A stretch of 64,000 bases of DNA from Actinoplanes sp. DH11 (GCF_020873875.1 NZ_JAHWGU010000015.1:124001-188000); one strand, 5' to 3'; positions 1-8,851 are shown, numbered from the stretch's first letter. Numbers and translations are program-made. The notes: a model not told the origin generated them from the letters alone.

Positions 1-1224
1 GTCGACGATCCGGAACTCCGGCGCGCACGGCTTGAGCGCGGTCGTGGTGACCTCCAGGTAGAGCGACCGGCCCTGGATGGCGACGTGCACGTAGACCGTG
101 GTGACGACCTCGCCGCCCCAGGAGACCACCTGGCAGGCGAGGTGGTGCCGGGCCGGGGTGGTGGGGTTGCGGATGATCTGCGCGATGTCGTGCGGCGAGG
201 TCATCGGGTGCAGGTGGCTGACCTCGGTGCCGGCGAGCAGCACGCGGTCGGTCACGGTGAGCCCGGTGATCGACTCGCCGGCGACCGTGCCCGGGCCGCC
301 GACCAGGGAACCGAGGTGCCACCCCAGGTGGGCGAGGACCTCGTCGGCCTGGAACGGCAGCTGCTCGAACTCGCGGGAGCCCTCGGTCTCGGCCGCACGG
401 GTGCGGCCGTGCGCGCGCTCGTTGAGGTCCGGCTCGGCCGGCGGCCTGGTCAGGCGGATGGCCGATCCCCACGTGTCGACCCAGTCCCCGGCGCCGACGA
501 ACGGGCGGAAGTCGCCGTAGATGACCGTGTTGCCGTACTGCTGCTGCTCGATCTCTCGCAGCCGGGGCGCCTCGACCGGGGAGGCGGGGACCATCCCGGG
601 GCGCAGGTTCTGCAGCTGGGCCTGGCGCCAGAGCGTCCAGCCGAGCGAGCAGCCGGCGAGGAGCGTCACGATCAGGAAGCCGCCGCCCAGTGTCGCGACG
701 ACCGAGGTGGCCGCGCCGTCGATGCTCGCCGCGCTGAGTGCGGAGAAGCTGAGCGCGGTGACGAAGAGGGAGGCGACGGAGATCGTGACGACCAGGCCGA
801 GCCCGGCGAAGAGCAGCCGGGCGATCAGGGTGGTCAGGCCGATCGGCGTGCCGTCGCGCAGGCTGCGCACCAGGTCGCGGATCAGGCGCGCGGTGGCGAC
901 GGCGGTGTAGAAGCCGGCCAGGGTGGCGACGGCGGTGAAGAAGGCGGTGCCGGCGGCGCAGAACGACACGATCAGGACGAGCAGGATCGCGGCGTCGCGG
1001 AAGACCGCGACGGTGCGGGCGCGCAGGCAGTGGCCGAGCACCGGGCCGAGGTTGAACCCGTAGGACGGTGCGACGGCCCGGCGGGGCTGGTGATAGACCT
1101 CGCGCAGGGCGGTGTTGCGGAAATCCTCGTCGAGGTAGGCCGCCGCGCAGAGGTGCCGGGTCGCGGTGGTCGGATCTTCGGGAAAGGGCGTGGCGTACGA
1201 GTTCTGGTGCGGCACCGAGGTCAT
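1..1224 (-). CDS. Hypothetical multi-pass membrane protein, C-terminus cut by window edge
   Basis: An open minus-strand frame runs from ATG at 1224 to the left edge without a stop, giving 408 codons. A ribosome-binding site (GGAG) lies 6 nt before the ATG. The N-terminal ~75 residues are soluble. Hydrophobic segments follow at about residues 78-112, 133-165 and 172-197, and then a long soluble C-terminal part containing GNTVIYGDFRPFVGAG, a motif I have seen in uncharacterised actinobacterial membrane proteins. The soluble part is probably cytoplasmic. No catalytic motif is visible and the function is unknown. The upstream inverted repeat and promoter suggest regulation of its own. The real C-terminus lies outside the window. 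Confidence 0.75.
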   Translation of the reverse strand, partial: MTSVPHQNSYATPFPEDPTTATRHLCAAAYLDEDFRNTALREVYHQPRRAVAPSYGFNLGPVLGHCLRARTVAVFRDAAILLVLIVSFCAAGTAFFTAVATLAGFYTAVATARLIRDLVRSLRDGTPIGLTTLIARLLFAGLGLVVTISVASLFVTALSFSALSAASIDGAATSVVATLGGGFLIVTLLAGCSLGWTLWRQAQLQNLRPGMVPASPVEAPRLREIEQQQYGNTVIYGDFRPFVGAGDWVDTWGSAIRLTRPPAEPDLNERAHGRTRAAETEGSREFEQLPFQADEVLAHLGWHLGSLVGGPGTVAGESITGLTVTDRVLLAGTEVSHLHPMTSPHDIAQIIRNPTTPARHHLACQVVSWGGEVVTTVYVHVAIQGRSLYLEVTTTALKPCAPEFRIVD

Positions 1225-1247
1225 GCCGATCTCCATATCGTCGGAGT

Positions 1248-1288
1248 GACGATAACGGAGTCTAGGGGCATCCAATGGTTATCGTCAA
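1248..1288 (-). promoter_or_regulatory. Promoter with overlapping 9-bp inverted repeat (candidate operator)
   Basis: On the minus strand TTGACG (rc of 1283-1288) and TAGACT (rc of 1259-1264) form a -35/-10 pair with an 18-bp spacer, reading toward the membrane protein start at 1224. A perfect 9-bp inverted repeat, GACGATAAC at 1248-1256 and GTTATCGTC at 1278-1286, spans the promoter, so one arm overlaps the -35. The placement is typical of a repressor site; no regulator gene is adjacent. Confidence 0.5.
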
Positions 1289-1298
1289 TACGACGTTT

Positions 1299-1323
1299 AG
1301 GTGACGCCGGATCGACGTCACCT
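1299..1323 (-). terminator. Stem-loop after glgC
   Basis: AGGTGACG (1299-1306) pairs perfectly with CGTCACCT (1316-1323) across a 9-nt loop, 13 nt beyond the glgC stop. There is no T-tract, as is common for actinobacterial terminators. Confidence 0.5.
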
Positions 1324-1335
1324 GATCGATCGTCG

Positions 1336-2568
1336 TTACAGCTCGACCCGCTGGCCCTTGCCGATGACCACGATGCCGTTGTCGCTGACCGTGTAGAGCT
1401 TGCGGTCCCGGTCGAGGTCGACACCGATCTGCGCGCCCTCCGGGATCACCACGTTCTTGTCGATGATCGCGTTGCGCACCACCGCGCGGCGGCCGACCGA
1501 GACCCCCTCCATGATCACCGCACCGTCCACGTGGGCCCACGAGTTGACCCGCACGTTCGGCGAGATGACCGAGCGCTCGACGAGCGCGCCGGAGACCACC
1601 ACGCCGGGGGAGATCATCGAGTCGATGGCCCGGCCCTGGCGGTCGTCGTAGCCGTGCACGAACTTCGCCGGCGGCCAGGAGCCGTAGTTCGTGAAGATCG
1701 GCCAGTCGTGGTTGTAGAGATTGAAGATCGGCAGGGTCGCGATCAGGTCCATGTGCGCCTCGTAGAACGAGTCGAGCGTCCCCACGTCGCGCCAGTAACC
1801 TCGGTCGCGGTCGGTGCTGCCCGGTACGTCGTTGTCGCGGAAGTCGTAGACGTTCGCCTCGCCGCGCTCCACCAGCATCGGGATGATGTTGCCACCCATG
1901 TCGTGCTTGCTGTCCGGGTTCTGCGCGTCGGCCGAGACCGCCTCGCACAGCGCCCGGGTGGTGAAGACGTAGTTGCCCATCGACGCGTACACCTCGCCGG
2001 GCGAGTCGGGCAGGCCCGTCGCGTCCTTCGGCTTCTCCCGGAACGCCTTGATCCGCTTACCGTCCTCGGCCACGTCGATCACGCCGAACTGGTCGGCCAG
2101 CGAGAGCGGCTGCCGGATGCCGGCGACCGTCACCGCGGCGCCCGAGGCGATATGGTCGTTGACCATCTGCTTCGGGTCCATCCGGTAGATGTGGTCGGCG
2201 CCGAAGACGATCACATAGTCCGGCGACTCGTCGTTGATCAGGTTGAGGCTCTGGTAGATGGCGTCCGCCGAGCCGGCGAACCAGCGCGGGCCGAGCCGCT
2301 GCTGTGCCGGGACCGGGGTCACGTAATTGCCGAGGAGCGTGGACATCCGCCAGGTCTTGGAGATGTGCCGGTCCAAGGAGTGTGACTTGTACTGCGTAAG
2401 AACAACGATCTTGAGGTACCCCGCGTTCGCGAGGTTCGACAGCACGAAGTCGATCATGCGATAGATGCCGCCGAACGGGACGCCGGGCTTGGCCCGGTCC
2501 GCGGTCAAGGGCATCAGGCGCTTGCCTTCCCCACCAGCCAGAACAATTGCAAGCACCTTGACAGCCAT
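1336..2568 (-). CDS. glgC: Glucose-1-phosphate adenylyltransferase (ADP-glucose pyrophosphorylase)
   Basis: Makes ADP-glucose from glucose-1-phosphate and ATP, the first committed step of cytoplasmic glycogen and maltosyl-glucan synthesis. The 410-residue protein begins MAVKVLAIVLAGGEGKR, the nucleotidyltransferase GG-x-G-x-R loop, followed by KPGVPFGGIYRMIDFVLSN and the substrate-binding stretch FGADHIYRMD. The C-terminal third is a left-handed beta-helix of hexapeptide repeats, and the length matches the family. The frame stays open 30 codons further upstream, but ATG 2568 fits homologues directly before the Rossmann strand. It is divergent from glgM (171-bp gap), the arrangement seen in mycobacteria. 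Confidence 0.95.
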   Translation of the reverse strand: MAVKVLAIVLAGGEGKRLMPLTADRAKPGVPFGGIYRMIDFVLSNLANAGYLKIVVLTQYKSHSLDRHISKTWRMSTLLGNYVTPVPAQQRLGPRWFAGSADAIYQSLNLINDESPDYVIVFGADHIYRMDPKQMVNDHIASGAAVTVAGIRQPLSLADQFGVIDVAEDGKRIKAFREKPKDATGLPDSPGEVYASMGNYVFTTRALCEAVSADAQNPDSKHDMGGNIIPMLVERGEANVYDFRDNDVPGSTDRDRGYWRDVGTLDSFYEAHMDLIATLPIFNLYNHDWPIFTNYGSWPPAKFVHGYDDRQGRAIDSMISPGVVVSGALVERSVISPNVRVNSWAHVDGAVIMEGVSVGRRAVVRNAIIDKNVVIPEGAQIGVDLDRDRKLYTVSDNGIVVIGKGQRVEL

Positions 2569-2726
2569 GGGAAGGACGCTAATGTTCCAGCGGCCGGTGC
2601 GCCACCCGAAAGGGCGGTTGGAAATATCTTGCGGACGCTGCCGTGGACTTGCTTCCATCGGTGCCGGTGAACCGGCCCGGCGGGCCCGGCACGGTCACGG
2701 CCCGGTCGCGCCTCGGCCGGGCCAGC

Positions 2727-2732
2727 TATCCT
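2727..2732 (+). promoter_or_regulatory. -10 box for leaderless glgM
   Basis: TATCCT ends 7 nt before the GTG start at 2740 and there is no ribosome-binding site, so transcription probably begins at the start codon. Confidence 0.55.
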
Positions 2733-2739
2733 GCGACTC

Positions 2740-3951
2740 GTGACCGATTCCGGGACCCGACGACTGCGTGCCGACCTGATCACCCGCGAGTACCCGCCGG
2801 AGGTCTACGGCGGCGCCGGGGTGCATCTGGAATACCTGAGCCGTGACCTGCGGCGGCTCGCCGACGTGCGGGTGCACTGCTTCGGCGCGCCCCGGGACGA
2901 GGCCGGCGTCACGGCGTACCCGGAGGTCACCGAGCTGGCCGGCGCGAACGCGGCGCTGCGCACCATGGGTGTCAACCTCGAGATGGCGCACGGCGCCGCC
3001 GGGGCTGACTTGGTGCACAGCCACACGTGGTACGCGAACTTCGCCGGACACACCGCGAAACTGCTGCACGGCATCCCGCACGTGATGACCACGCACAGCC
3101 TGGAGCCGCTGCGGCCGTGGAAGGCCGAGCAGCTCGGCGGCGGTTACGCGCTCTCCTCGTTCTGCGAGCGGACCGCGGTGGAGAACGCCGACGCGATCAT
3201 CGCGGTCTCCGGCGGGATGCGGCGGGACGTGCTCCGGGCGTACCCGGCGGTGAACCCGGACAAGATCCAGGTGGTCTACAACGGCATCGACACCGAGCTC
3301 TACCAGCCGAACCACGGCACCGACGTGGTGGACCGGCTCGGCATCGACCGCAACCGGCCCAGCGTGGTCTTCGTCGGCCGGATCACCCGGCAGAAGGGCC
3401 TGCCCTACCTGATGCGGGCCTGCCACGACCTGCCCGCCGAGGCGCAGATCATTCTGCTCGCCGGCGCACCCGACACCCCGGAGATCGCCGCCGAGGTCGC
3501 CGAACTGGCCCGCGAGCTGCGCGCCGCCCGGGACCCGCAGGGCGTGATCTGGGTGCAGGAGATGCTGCCCAAGCAGGAGGTCATCCAGGTGCTCACGCAC
3601 GCGACGGTCTTCGTCTGCCCGTCGATCTACGAGCCGATGGGCATCGTCAACCTGGAGGCGATGGCGTGCGAGACCGCGGTGGTCGCCACCGCGACCGGCG
3701 GCATCCCCGAGGTGGTCGCCGACGGTGAGACGGGCCTGCTGGTGCCGATCGAGCAGCTCCAGGACGGCACCGGCACGCCGGTCGAGCCGGAACGCTTCGT
3801 GGCCGACCTGGCCGCCGCCCTGACCCGGGTGCTGCGCGACCCGCAGCTGGCCGAGACGATGGGCAAGGCCGGCCGCCGTCGTGCGGTCGAGCACTTCAGT
3901 TGGGCCCGGATAGCCGAGGACACCCTAGAGGTCTACCGTTCGGTTCTCTGA
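2740..3951 (+). CDS. glgM: GT4 glycogen synthase / alpha-maltose-1-phosphate synthase
   Basis: A 403-residue GT-B glycosyltransferase of the actinobacterial GlgA/GlgM type (mycobacterial Rv1212c family). In mycobacteria this enzyme joins ADP-glucose to glucose-1-phosphate to make maltose-1-phosphate for GlgE. Visible motifs are the N-terminal REYPPEVYGGAGVHLEYLSR glycine loop, the middle VFVGRITRQKGLPYLMRA (R and K contact the nucleotide diphosphate) and the C-terminal PSIYEPMGIVNLEAMACETAVVAT with the E-x7-E motif. It starts with GTG directly after a -10 box. The neighbouring divergent glgC supplies ADP-glucose. Whether it acts as GlgM or as a classical glycogen synthase cannot be settled from sequence. 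Confidence 0.9.
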   Translation: MTDSGTRRLRADLITREYPPEVYGGAGVHLEYLSRDLRRLADVRVHCFGAPRDEAGVTAYPEVTELAGANAALRTMGVNLEMAHGAAGADLVHSHTWYANFAGHTAKLLHGIPHVMTTHSLEPLRPWKAEQLGGGYALSSFCERTAVENADAIIAVSGGMRRDVLRAYPAVNPDKIQVVYNGIDTELYQPNHGTDVVDRLGIDRNRPSVVFVGRITRQKGLPYLMRACHDLPAEAQIILLAGAPDTPEIAAEVAELARELRAARDPQGVIWVQEMLPKQEVIQVLTHATVFVCPSIYEPMGIVNLEAMACETAVVATATGGIPEVVADGETGLLVPIEQLQDGTGTPVEPERFVADLAAALTRVLRDPQLAETMGKAGRRRAVEHFSWARIAEDTLEVYRSVL

Positions 3952-5573
3952 TGTCCCTGCTGTCACGCCGCCCCCCGGTCCGCCTCGTCCTGCTGCTCGC
4001 CGTCGTGCTGTTCACCGTCGGCGTCCTCGGTGTCGGCCTGGTCCGCGCCGCCTTCTACCAGCCGCTCAGCGCCGGCGCGGCCGGCGGCGGTGACGTCCCG
4101 CTGGTCGCCGCGCCCGCACCGGCCTCGCCCGGGCAGTGCGGCGCCGTGCCGGTCCGGGCCGCCCGTGAGCTGCGCGGGATGTGGCTCACCACGGTCTACA
4201 ACATCGACTTCCCGTCGAAGCAGGGGCTGCCCGAGGCGGCGGTCAAGGCCGAGTACCTGAGGTGGCTCGACCTCGCCGTCGCCCAGAACCACAACGCGAT
4301 CTTCGTGCACGTGCGGCCCAGCGGCGACGCGTTCTGGAAGTCCGACTACGCGCCGTGGACGAACTGGCTGACCGGCAAGCTCGACGGCACCGACCCGGGC
4401 TGGGACCCGATGGCGTTCATGGTCGACCAGGCGCACGCCCGCAACCTGGAGTTCCACGCCTGGTTCAACCCGTACCGGGGAACCCAGCCGGCACCCAGCG
4501 GCGCCGGCACCGACCTGGCGAAACTGGCGCCCGGGCACCCGCTGCTGGAACACCCGGAGTGGCGGATCGCGTACCCGACCGGCAAGCAGGGCCGGCTCTA
4601 CTTCGACCCCGGCAACCCGGAGGCGCGGCGCTTCGTCGAGGACGCGATGCTGGAGGCGGTGCGGAAGTACGACATCGACGGCGTCCACTTCGACGACTTC
4701 TTCTACCCGTACCCGGAGGAGGGCGAGGACTTCCCGGACGACGCCTCGTTCGCCAAGTACGGTGCCGGCCGCTCCCGGGCGGACTGGCGGCGCGACAACG
4801 TCGACACCCTGGTCCGGGAGATGCACGAGCGGATCGCCGAGCTGAAGCCGTGGGTGAAGTACGGCATCAGCCCGTTCGGCATCTGGCGCAACGGCGGCGA
4901 GGGCTCCGACACCAGCGGCCTGGAGAGCTACGACGCGATCTACGCGGACACCCGCAAGTGGGTGCGCGAGGGCTGGCTGGACTACATCGTGCCGCAGCTC
5001 TACTGGACGATCGGCTTCGACAAGGCCGACTACGCCAAGGTGCTGCCCTGGTGGGTGCGGACGGTCAAGGGCACCGGCGTGCAGCTCTACATCGGGATGG
5101 CCGACTACCGGGTCGGCGAGAAGGGCGACTGGAGCGATCCGGCCGAGCTCGACAGGCAGATGCGGCTCAACGACGAGTACGGCGTCCAGGGCCAGATCCA
5201 CTACAGCGCCAAGAAGGTACGGGACAACCGGCTCGGCTCCGTCGACAGGTACCGGTCCCGGCACTACGCGTCGCCGGCGCTGCTGCCCCGGATGGAACGC
5301 CTGCCGGCCGCGCCGCCGGCCGCACCCCGGATCACCGGCGCCACCCGCGGCGACGACGGGTCGCTGACGTTCGACACCGCGGCGGAGGGCGTGAGCTGGG
5401 CGCTGTACCGCACCGGGGAGGGCACCGCCACCCTTGTCGCGACCGGCCGGGCCGGCACCGCGGTGGCCGACCGCACGCCGGCTGACTCCGGTGGCACCTA
5501 CTGCCTGTCCGCGCTCGACCGATCCGGCAACGAGAGCCCGATCAGCGCGCCTTTCACGGTCGCTCCCGGTTGA
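3951..5573 (+). CDS. Secreted or membrane-anchored glycosyl hydrolase-like family 10 (DUF187) protein
   Basis: ATG 3951 overlaps the last base of the glgM stop (TGATG), so translation is probably coupled. The frame is open further upstream but would run into glgM. The 540-residue product starts with an arginine-rich N-terminus and a hydrophobic signal/anchor segment at about residues 12-34. The GHL10 domain follows, opening with RELRGMWLTTVYNIDFPSK and containing YDIDGVHFDDFFYPYP, a TIM-barrel strand with likely acidic catalytic residues, and KYGISPFGIWRN. The last ~90 residues resemble a fibronectin-III-like module. It probably acts on an extracellular glycan. Its coupling to glgM is notable because glycogen is cytoplasmic; the substrate is unknown. 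Confidence 0.8.
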   Translation: MSLLSRRPPVRLVLLLAVVLFTVGVLGVGLVRAAFYQPLSAGAAGGGDVPLVAAPAPASPGQCGAVPVRAARELRGMWLTTVYNIDFPSKQGLPEAAVKAEYLRWLDLAVAQNHNAIFVHVRPSGDAFWKSDYAPWTNWLTGKLDGTDPGWDPMAFMVDQAHARNLEFHAWFNPYRGTQPAPSGAGTDLAKLAPGHPLLEHPEWRIAYPTGKQGRLYFDPGNPEARRFVEDAMLEAVRKYDIDGVHFDDFFYPYPEEGEDFPDDASFAKYGAGRSRADWRRDNVDTLVREMHERIAELKPWVKYGISPFGIWRNGGEGSDTSGLESYDAIYADTRKWVREGWLDYIVPQLYWTIGFDKADYAKVLPWWVRTVKGTGVQLYIGMADYRVGEKGDWSDPAELDRQMRLNDEYGVQGQIHYSAKKVRDNRLGSVDRYRSRHYASPALLPRMERLPAAPPAAPRITGATRGDDGSLTFDTAAEGVSWALYRTGEGTATLVATGRAGTAVADRTPADSGGTYCLSALDRSGNESPISAPFTVAPG

Positions 5574-5581
5574 TCGGGTTC

Positions 5582-5587
5582 TAAGGT
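5582..5587 (+). promoter_or_regulatory. -10 box for the S33 peptidase
   Basis: TAAGGT lies 6 nt before the GTG at 5594, a leaderless arrangement that overlaps the tail of the preceding intergenic DNA. Confidence 0.45.
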
Positions 5588-5593
5588 GGACCG

Positions 5594-6853
5594 GTGATCG
5601 CGCATCCGGGGCTGCACTTCACCGACCACACCGTGACCGTGCCGCTCGACCACCGGCGGCCGGGCGTCGCCGGGATCGACATCTTCGCCCGGGAGGCGGT
5701 GGCGGCCGACCGGGTCGGCGAGGACCTGCCCTGGCTGCTCTTCCTCCAGGGCGGGCCCGGCGGGAAGTCGCCGCGGCCGCTGCGGGCCGAGGGCTGGCTG
5801 GCGCGGGCGGTGCGGACGCACCGGGTCCTGCTGCTGGACCAGCGGGGGACCGGGCGGAGCACCCCGATCACCGCGCGCAGTGTCCGGGACATGCCGGCGG
5901 ACCGGCTCGCCGCGTTCCTGAAACTGTTCCGGGCGGACAGCATCGTGGCGGACGCGGAGATCCTGCGGCAGCGCCTCGCCGGCGGCGCGAAATGGGACAC
6001 GCTGGGGCAGAGCTACGGCGGGTTCGTCACGATGACCTATCTGTCGATGGCGCCGCAGGGCCTGCGGACCTGCTATGTGACGGGCGGCCTGCCGGGCTTG
6101 TCGGCCACGGCCGACGACGTCTACGCGCGCACCTACCCGCGGGTGGCGGCGAAGAACGCCGAGTTCTACCGCGCGTTCCCGCAGGATGTGGCGGCGGTCC
6201 GGCGGGTCGCCGACCACCTGGCGGAGCACGACGTGCGGCTGCCCGGCGGGGACCGGCTCACCGCGCGGCGGCTGCGGCTGATCGGGAACGCGTTCGGGAT
6301 GAGCTACGGGTACGCCCAGGTGCACTGGCTCTTCGACGAGGCGTGGACCGGCGCGGAGCTGTCCGACACGTTCCGCCACGCGCTGCTGGCGATGACCGGA
6401 TTCGTGGACAGCCCGTTGTTCGCGTTGCAGGAGTACAGCTACGGCCAGGGGAACGGACCGACCGGCTGGGCGGCGGCTCGCGCCCTCGAGCGCCACCCGG
6501 AGTTCGCCGAGGACGCGTCGCCGCTGCTGTTCACCGGGGAGATGATGTACCCCTGGATGTTCTCCGAGATCGCGTCGCTGCGGCCGTTCGCCGGTGCGGC
6601 CGACCTGCTGGCGGAGGCGGACGACTGGCCGGCGCTCTACGACACCGCGCGGCTGGCCGCCAACGAGGTCCCGGTGCTGGCGGCCGTCTACGCCGACGAC
6701 ATGTATGTGGACGCCGGGTTCTCGCTGGAGACGGCCGCGGCGGTCGGCAACGTCCGGACCTGGGTCACCAACGAGTTCGAGCACGACGGCCTGCGTACCG
6801 CGGGGGACGCCGTGCTCGGTCGCCTCATGGAGATGGCCGCCGGCTTGCGCTGA
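5594..6853 (+). CDS. Alpha/beta-hydrolase, proline iminopeptidase type (S33)
   Basis: A 419-residue cytoplasmic alpha/beta hydrolase; no signal peptide is seen. The oxyanion-hole region is FLQGGPGGKSP (about residues 50-60), followed by LLLDQRGTGRSTP, typical of prolyl aminopeptidases. The nucleophile elbow is GQSYGG with Ser140. The likely acid and histidine are in the C-terminal AAVYADDMYVD and EFEHDGLR. Family members remove N-terminal proline or hydrolyse related amides and esters. The gene stands alone: its upstream neighbour has its own stop and terminator region, and the downstream SDR gene is convergent across a tandem-repeat spacer. Confidence 0.85.
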   Translation: MIAHPGLHFTDHTVTVPLDHRRPGVAGIDIFAREAVAADRVGEDLPWLLFLQGGPGGKSPRPLRAEGWLARAVRTHRVLLLDQRGTGRSTPITARSVRDMPADRLAAFLKLFRADSIVADAEILRQRLAGGAKWDTLGQSYGGFVTMTYLSMAPQGLRTCYVTGGLPGLSATADDVYARTYPRVAAKNAEFYRAFPQDVAAVRRVADHLAEHDVRLPGGDRLTARRLRLIGNAFGMSYGYAQVHWLFDEAWTGAELSDTFRHALLAMTGFVDSPLFALQEYSYGQGNGPTGWAAARALERHPEFAEDASPLLFTGEMMYPWMFSEIASLRPFAGAADLLAEADDWPALYDTARLAANEVPVLAAVYADDMYVDAGFSLETAAAVGNVRTWVTNEFEHDGLRTAGDAVLGRLMEMAAGLR

Positions 6854-6983
6854 GCCCCCGGGGGCCGGGGCCGGCTTGCGCCGCTTCGCCGGCCGGTGCT
6901 GGCTTGGCTTCGCCGGCCCGTGCCGGGTTGGCTTCTCCGGCCGGTGCCAGCTTGGCTTCTCCGGCCGCGCCGGCCTGCGCTGA
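6842..6983. repeat. Imperfect ~24-bp tandem repeat between convergent genes
   Basis: About five degenerate units of the type GGCTTGGCTTCGCCGGCCGG fill the gap between the peptidase stop and the SDR stop. The end of the array (CTGCGCTGA, 6975-6983) copies the peptidase gene's own last codons and stop (TTGCGCTGA). Confidence 0.75.
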
Positions 6984-7871
6984 TCAGTTCCGGTCGGCGA
7001 GGGCGTCCGTGCCGAGTGCCCACAGCCGGTCGGCGTTCGCCCGGTCCATCGACCAGTGCGCCGCGCCGTGGTGGAGCCCGGTGCCGCCGGGGACGACGTG
7101 GGCCTGCTGGACGTCCTCGTCGATGTACTGCCCGGTCATCCCGGCCGTCAGCGGCGACGCCGCCAGCAGGACCGACGCGGCCGCGCCCTGCTCGGGCGTC
7201 TTGAACCCGTCGGCGTGGACCAGATTGCCGTCCTCGTCCATCGCGCCCAGCGCCCGCATCTCCGCTGCCCCGATGTGCCGCTGCAGGTTGGTGTGGATGC
7301 GGCCCGGCGCGAGGGCGTTCGCCACGATCCCGTCGGCGGCCCAGCGGTCCGCGATCCCGACGGCGAGCAGCACGTCCGCGGTCTTCGATTGCGCGTAGGC
7401 GACCCACGGGTCGTAGGCGCGCCGCTCGAACTGTGGGTCGTCGAAGTCGACGCCGGCGCTCAGCTGCGCCCCGGAGCTGACGATCACCACGCGCCCGCCG
7501 GTCAGGTGCCGGCGCAGGCCGCCGAGCAGCGCGAAGTGGCCGAGGTAGTTGGTCGCGAGCTGCAACTCCCAGCCGTTGCGGGCCCGCTGCAGGGTCGGCA
7601 GCGCCATGACCCCGGCGTTGGCGACGACCGCGTCGAGGCGACCGGTCCAGGCGGCGGTGAAGGCGCGCACCGAGTCGAGGTCGGCTAGGTCGACGTCGCG
7701 GCGGGTGGTCGCGGTGACCGCGGCTCCGGCGGCTCGCAGTGCCTCGGCGGTGGCGAGCCCGATCCCGGAGGTGCCGCCGGTGACCAGGTAGTGGCGGCCG
7801 GTCAGGTCGACGCCGGCCAGGACGTCGGCGGCGGTGGAACGGGCGGTGAACGGGATGGCGAGGCGTGTCAT
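6984..7871 (-). CDS. Short-chain dehydrogenase/reductase
   Basis: A 295-residue NAD(P)-dependent oxidoreductase. It shows the Rossmann cofactor loop TGGTSGIG (residues ~31-38), VVANAG, the catalytic serine in VIVSSGAQ, and the Y-x3-K pair in YAQSK. Length and spacing match the retinol-dehydrogenase/WWOX-like extended SDRs. The start ATG follows a -10 box by 6 nt. It is divergent from an AraC-type regulator 59 bp away, with an inverted repeat between, which makes it that regulator's most likely target. The substrate is unknown. Confidence 0.88.
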   Translation of the reverse strand: MTRLAIPFTARSTAADVLAGVDLTGRHYLVTGGTSGIGLATAEALRAAGAAVTATTRRDVDLADLDSVRAFTAAWTGRLDAVVANAGVMALPTLQRARNGWELQLATNYLGHFALLGGLRRHLTGGRVVIVSSGAQLSAGVDFDDPQFERRAYDPWVAYAQSKTADVLLAVGIADRWAADGIVANALAPGRIHTNLQRHIGAAEMRALGAMDEDGNLVHADGFKTPEQGAAASVLLAASPLTAGMTGQYIDEDVQQAHVVPGGTGLHHGAAHWSMDRANADRLWALGTDALADRN

Positions 7872-7877
7872 GGGACA

Positions 7878-7883
7878 AAGGTA
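7878..7883 (-). promoter_or_regulatory. -10 box for leaderless SDR gene
   Basis: On the minus strand TACCTT ends 6 nt before the ATG at 7871; no ribosome-binding site is present. Confidence 0.45.
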
Positions 7884-7894
7884 GGTCGGAGTGG

Positions 7895-7921
7895 TTGGAC
7901 TTTGAATGATGCGGAGTCCAA
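7895..7921. promoter_or_regulatory. Inverted repeat, candidate AraC operator
   Basis: TTGGACT (7895-7901) and AGTCCAA (7915-7921) form a perfect 7-bp inverted repeat with a 13-bp spacer, in the 59-bp gap between the divergent SDR gene and AraC regulator. Confidence 0.55.
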
Positions 7922-7930
7922 GATAGTTGC

Positions 7931-8851
7931 GTGAGCGTCCAGCATGCCGATCCTCTCGACGAAGTCCTCGCCCTCGTCGGCGTCACCGCCGGCATGTCCA
8001 CCTCCCTGGTGGCCGGTGGCGACTGGGCGATCGCGTTCGAACCGCCGCCGGCCGTGAAGTTCAACGCCGTGGCCCGCGGTGCCTGCCTGCTCACCGTCGC
8101 CGGGGTGCCCGAGCCGATCGCCCTCCGTGAGGGCGACTGCTTCCTGATGGTGCAGTCGCGCGCGTTCACGCTGGCCAGCAGCCCGGGCGTGCCGCCGGAG
8201 CCGGCCGGCCCGATCTGGGCGGCGGCGGCGGACGGCGGCGTGGCCACCGCGGGTTCCGGCGACGGTGTCCGCGTGATCGGCGGCCGCTTCGACTTCGGCG
8301 ACCGTGCCCGGGAGCTGCTTCTCGACGCGCTGCCCCCGGTGCTGCACGTGCCCGGTGACAGCGCCGCCGCGGCCACGCTGCGCTGGTCGCTGCTCCGGAT
8401 CGACGCCGAGATGCGGGACCGTCCGACAGGTTCCGCCCTGGTCGTCGAGCACCTCGCCCTGATCATGCTGATCCACATGCTGCGGCTGGTTCCGGCCGGC
8501 GGTGCCGGGTTGCTCGCCGGGCTGGCCGACCCGGTGGTGGCGCCGGCGTTGCGGGCGCTGCACGCCGAGCCGGCCCGCGCCTGGACGGTCGCCGAGCTGG
8601 CCGGTGTGGCGGCGGTGTCGCGGTCCACGCTCGCCGCCCGGTTCCGGCAGGTGGTGGGTCGCGGCCCCCTGGACTACCTGACCGGCTGGCGGATCGAGCT
8701 GGCCGCCGGACGCCTGCGGCGCGGCGACGGGACGGTGGCGGCAATCGCGCGGGGCGTGGGATACGGGTCGGAGAGCGCTTTGTCGAATGCCTTCAAACGG
8801 GTGACCGGGTTTTCGCCCCGCGACTACCGGCGCAGCGTGTTGACCGGATGA
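7931..8851 (+). CDS. AraC-family transcriptional regulator with cupin-type sensor
   Basis: A 306-residue regulator. Residues ~1-190 form the AraC-binding-like cupin domain common in regulators divergent from SDR genes. The C-terminal ~100 residues carry two helix-turn-helix motifs (WTVAELAGVAAVSRSTLAARFRQVVG and AAIARGVGYGSESALSNAFKRVTGFSPRDYR). The final motif is the family signature. The start is GTG at 7931; no good ribosome-binding site is visible. It probably controls the divergent SDR gene through the inverted repeat at 7895-7921. The inducer is unknown. Confidence 0.9.
   Translation: MSVQHADPLDEVLALVGVTAGMSTSLVAGGDWAIAFEPPPAVKFNAVARGACLLTVAGVPEPIALREGDCFLMVQSRAFTLASSPGVPPEPAGPIWAAAADGGVATAGSGDGVRVIGGRFDFGDRARELLLDALPPVLHVPGDSAAAATLRWSLLRIDAEMRDRPTGSALVVEHLALIMLIHMLRLVPAGGAGLLAGLADPVVAPALRALHAEPARAWTVAELAGVAAVSRSTLAARFRQVVGRGPLDYLTGWRIELAAGRLRRGDGTVAAIARGVGYGSESALSNAFKRVTGFSPRDYRRSVLTG

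Noticed and set aside
85..2385. Very long plus-strand open frame opposite the membrane protein and glgC
   Set aside because: It is the antisense shadow of a G+C-rich coding strand; its translation is low-complexity and glgC on the other strand is unambiguous.
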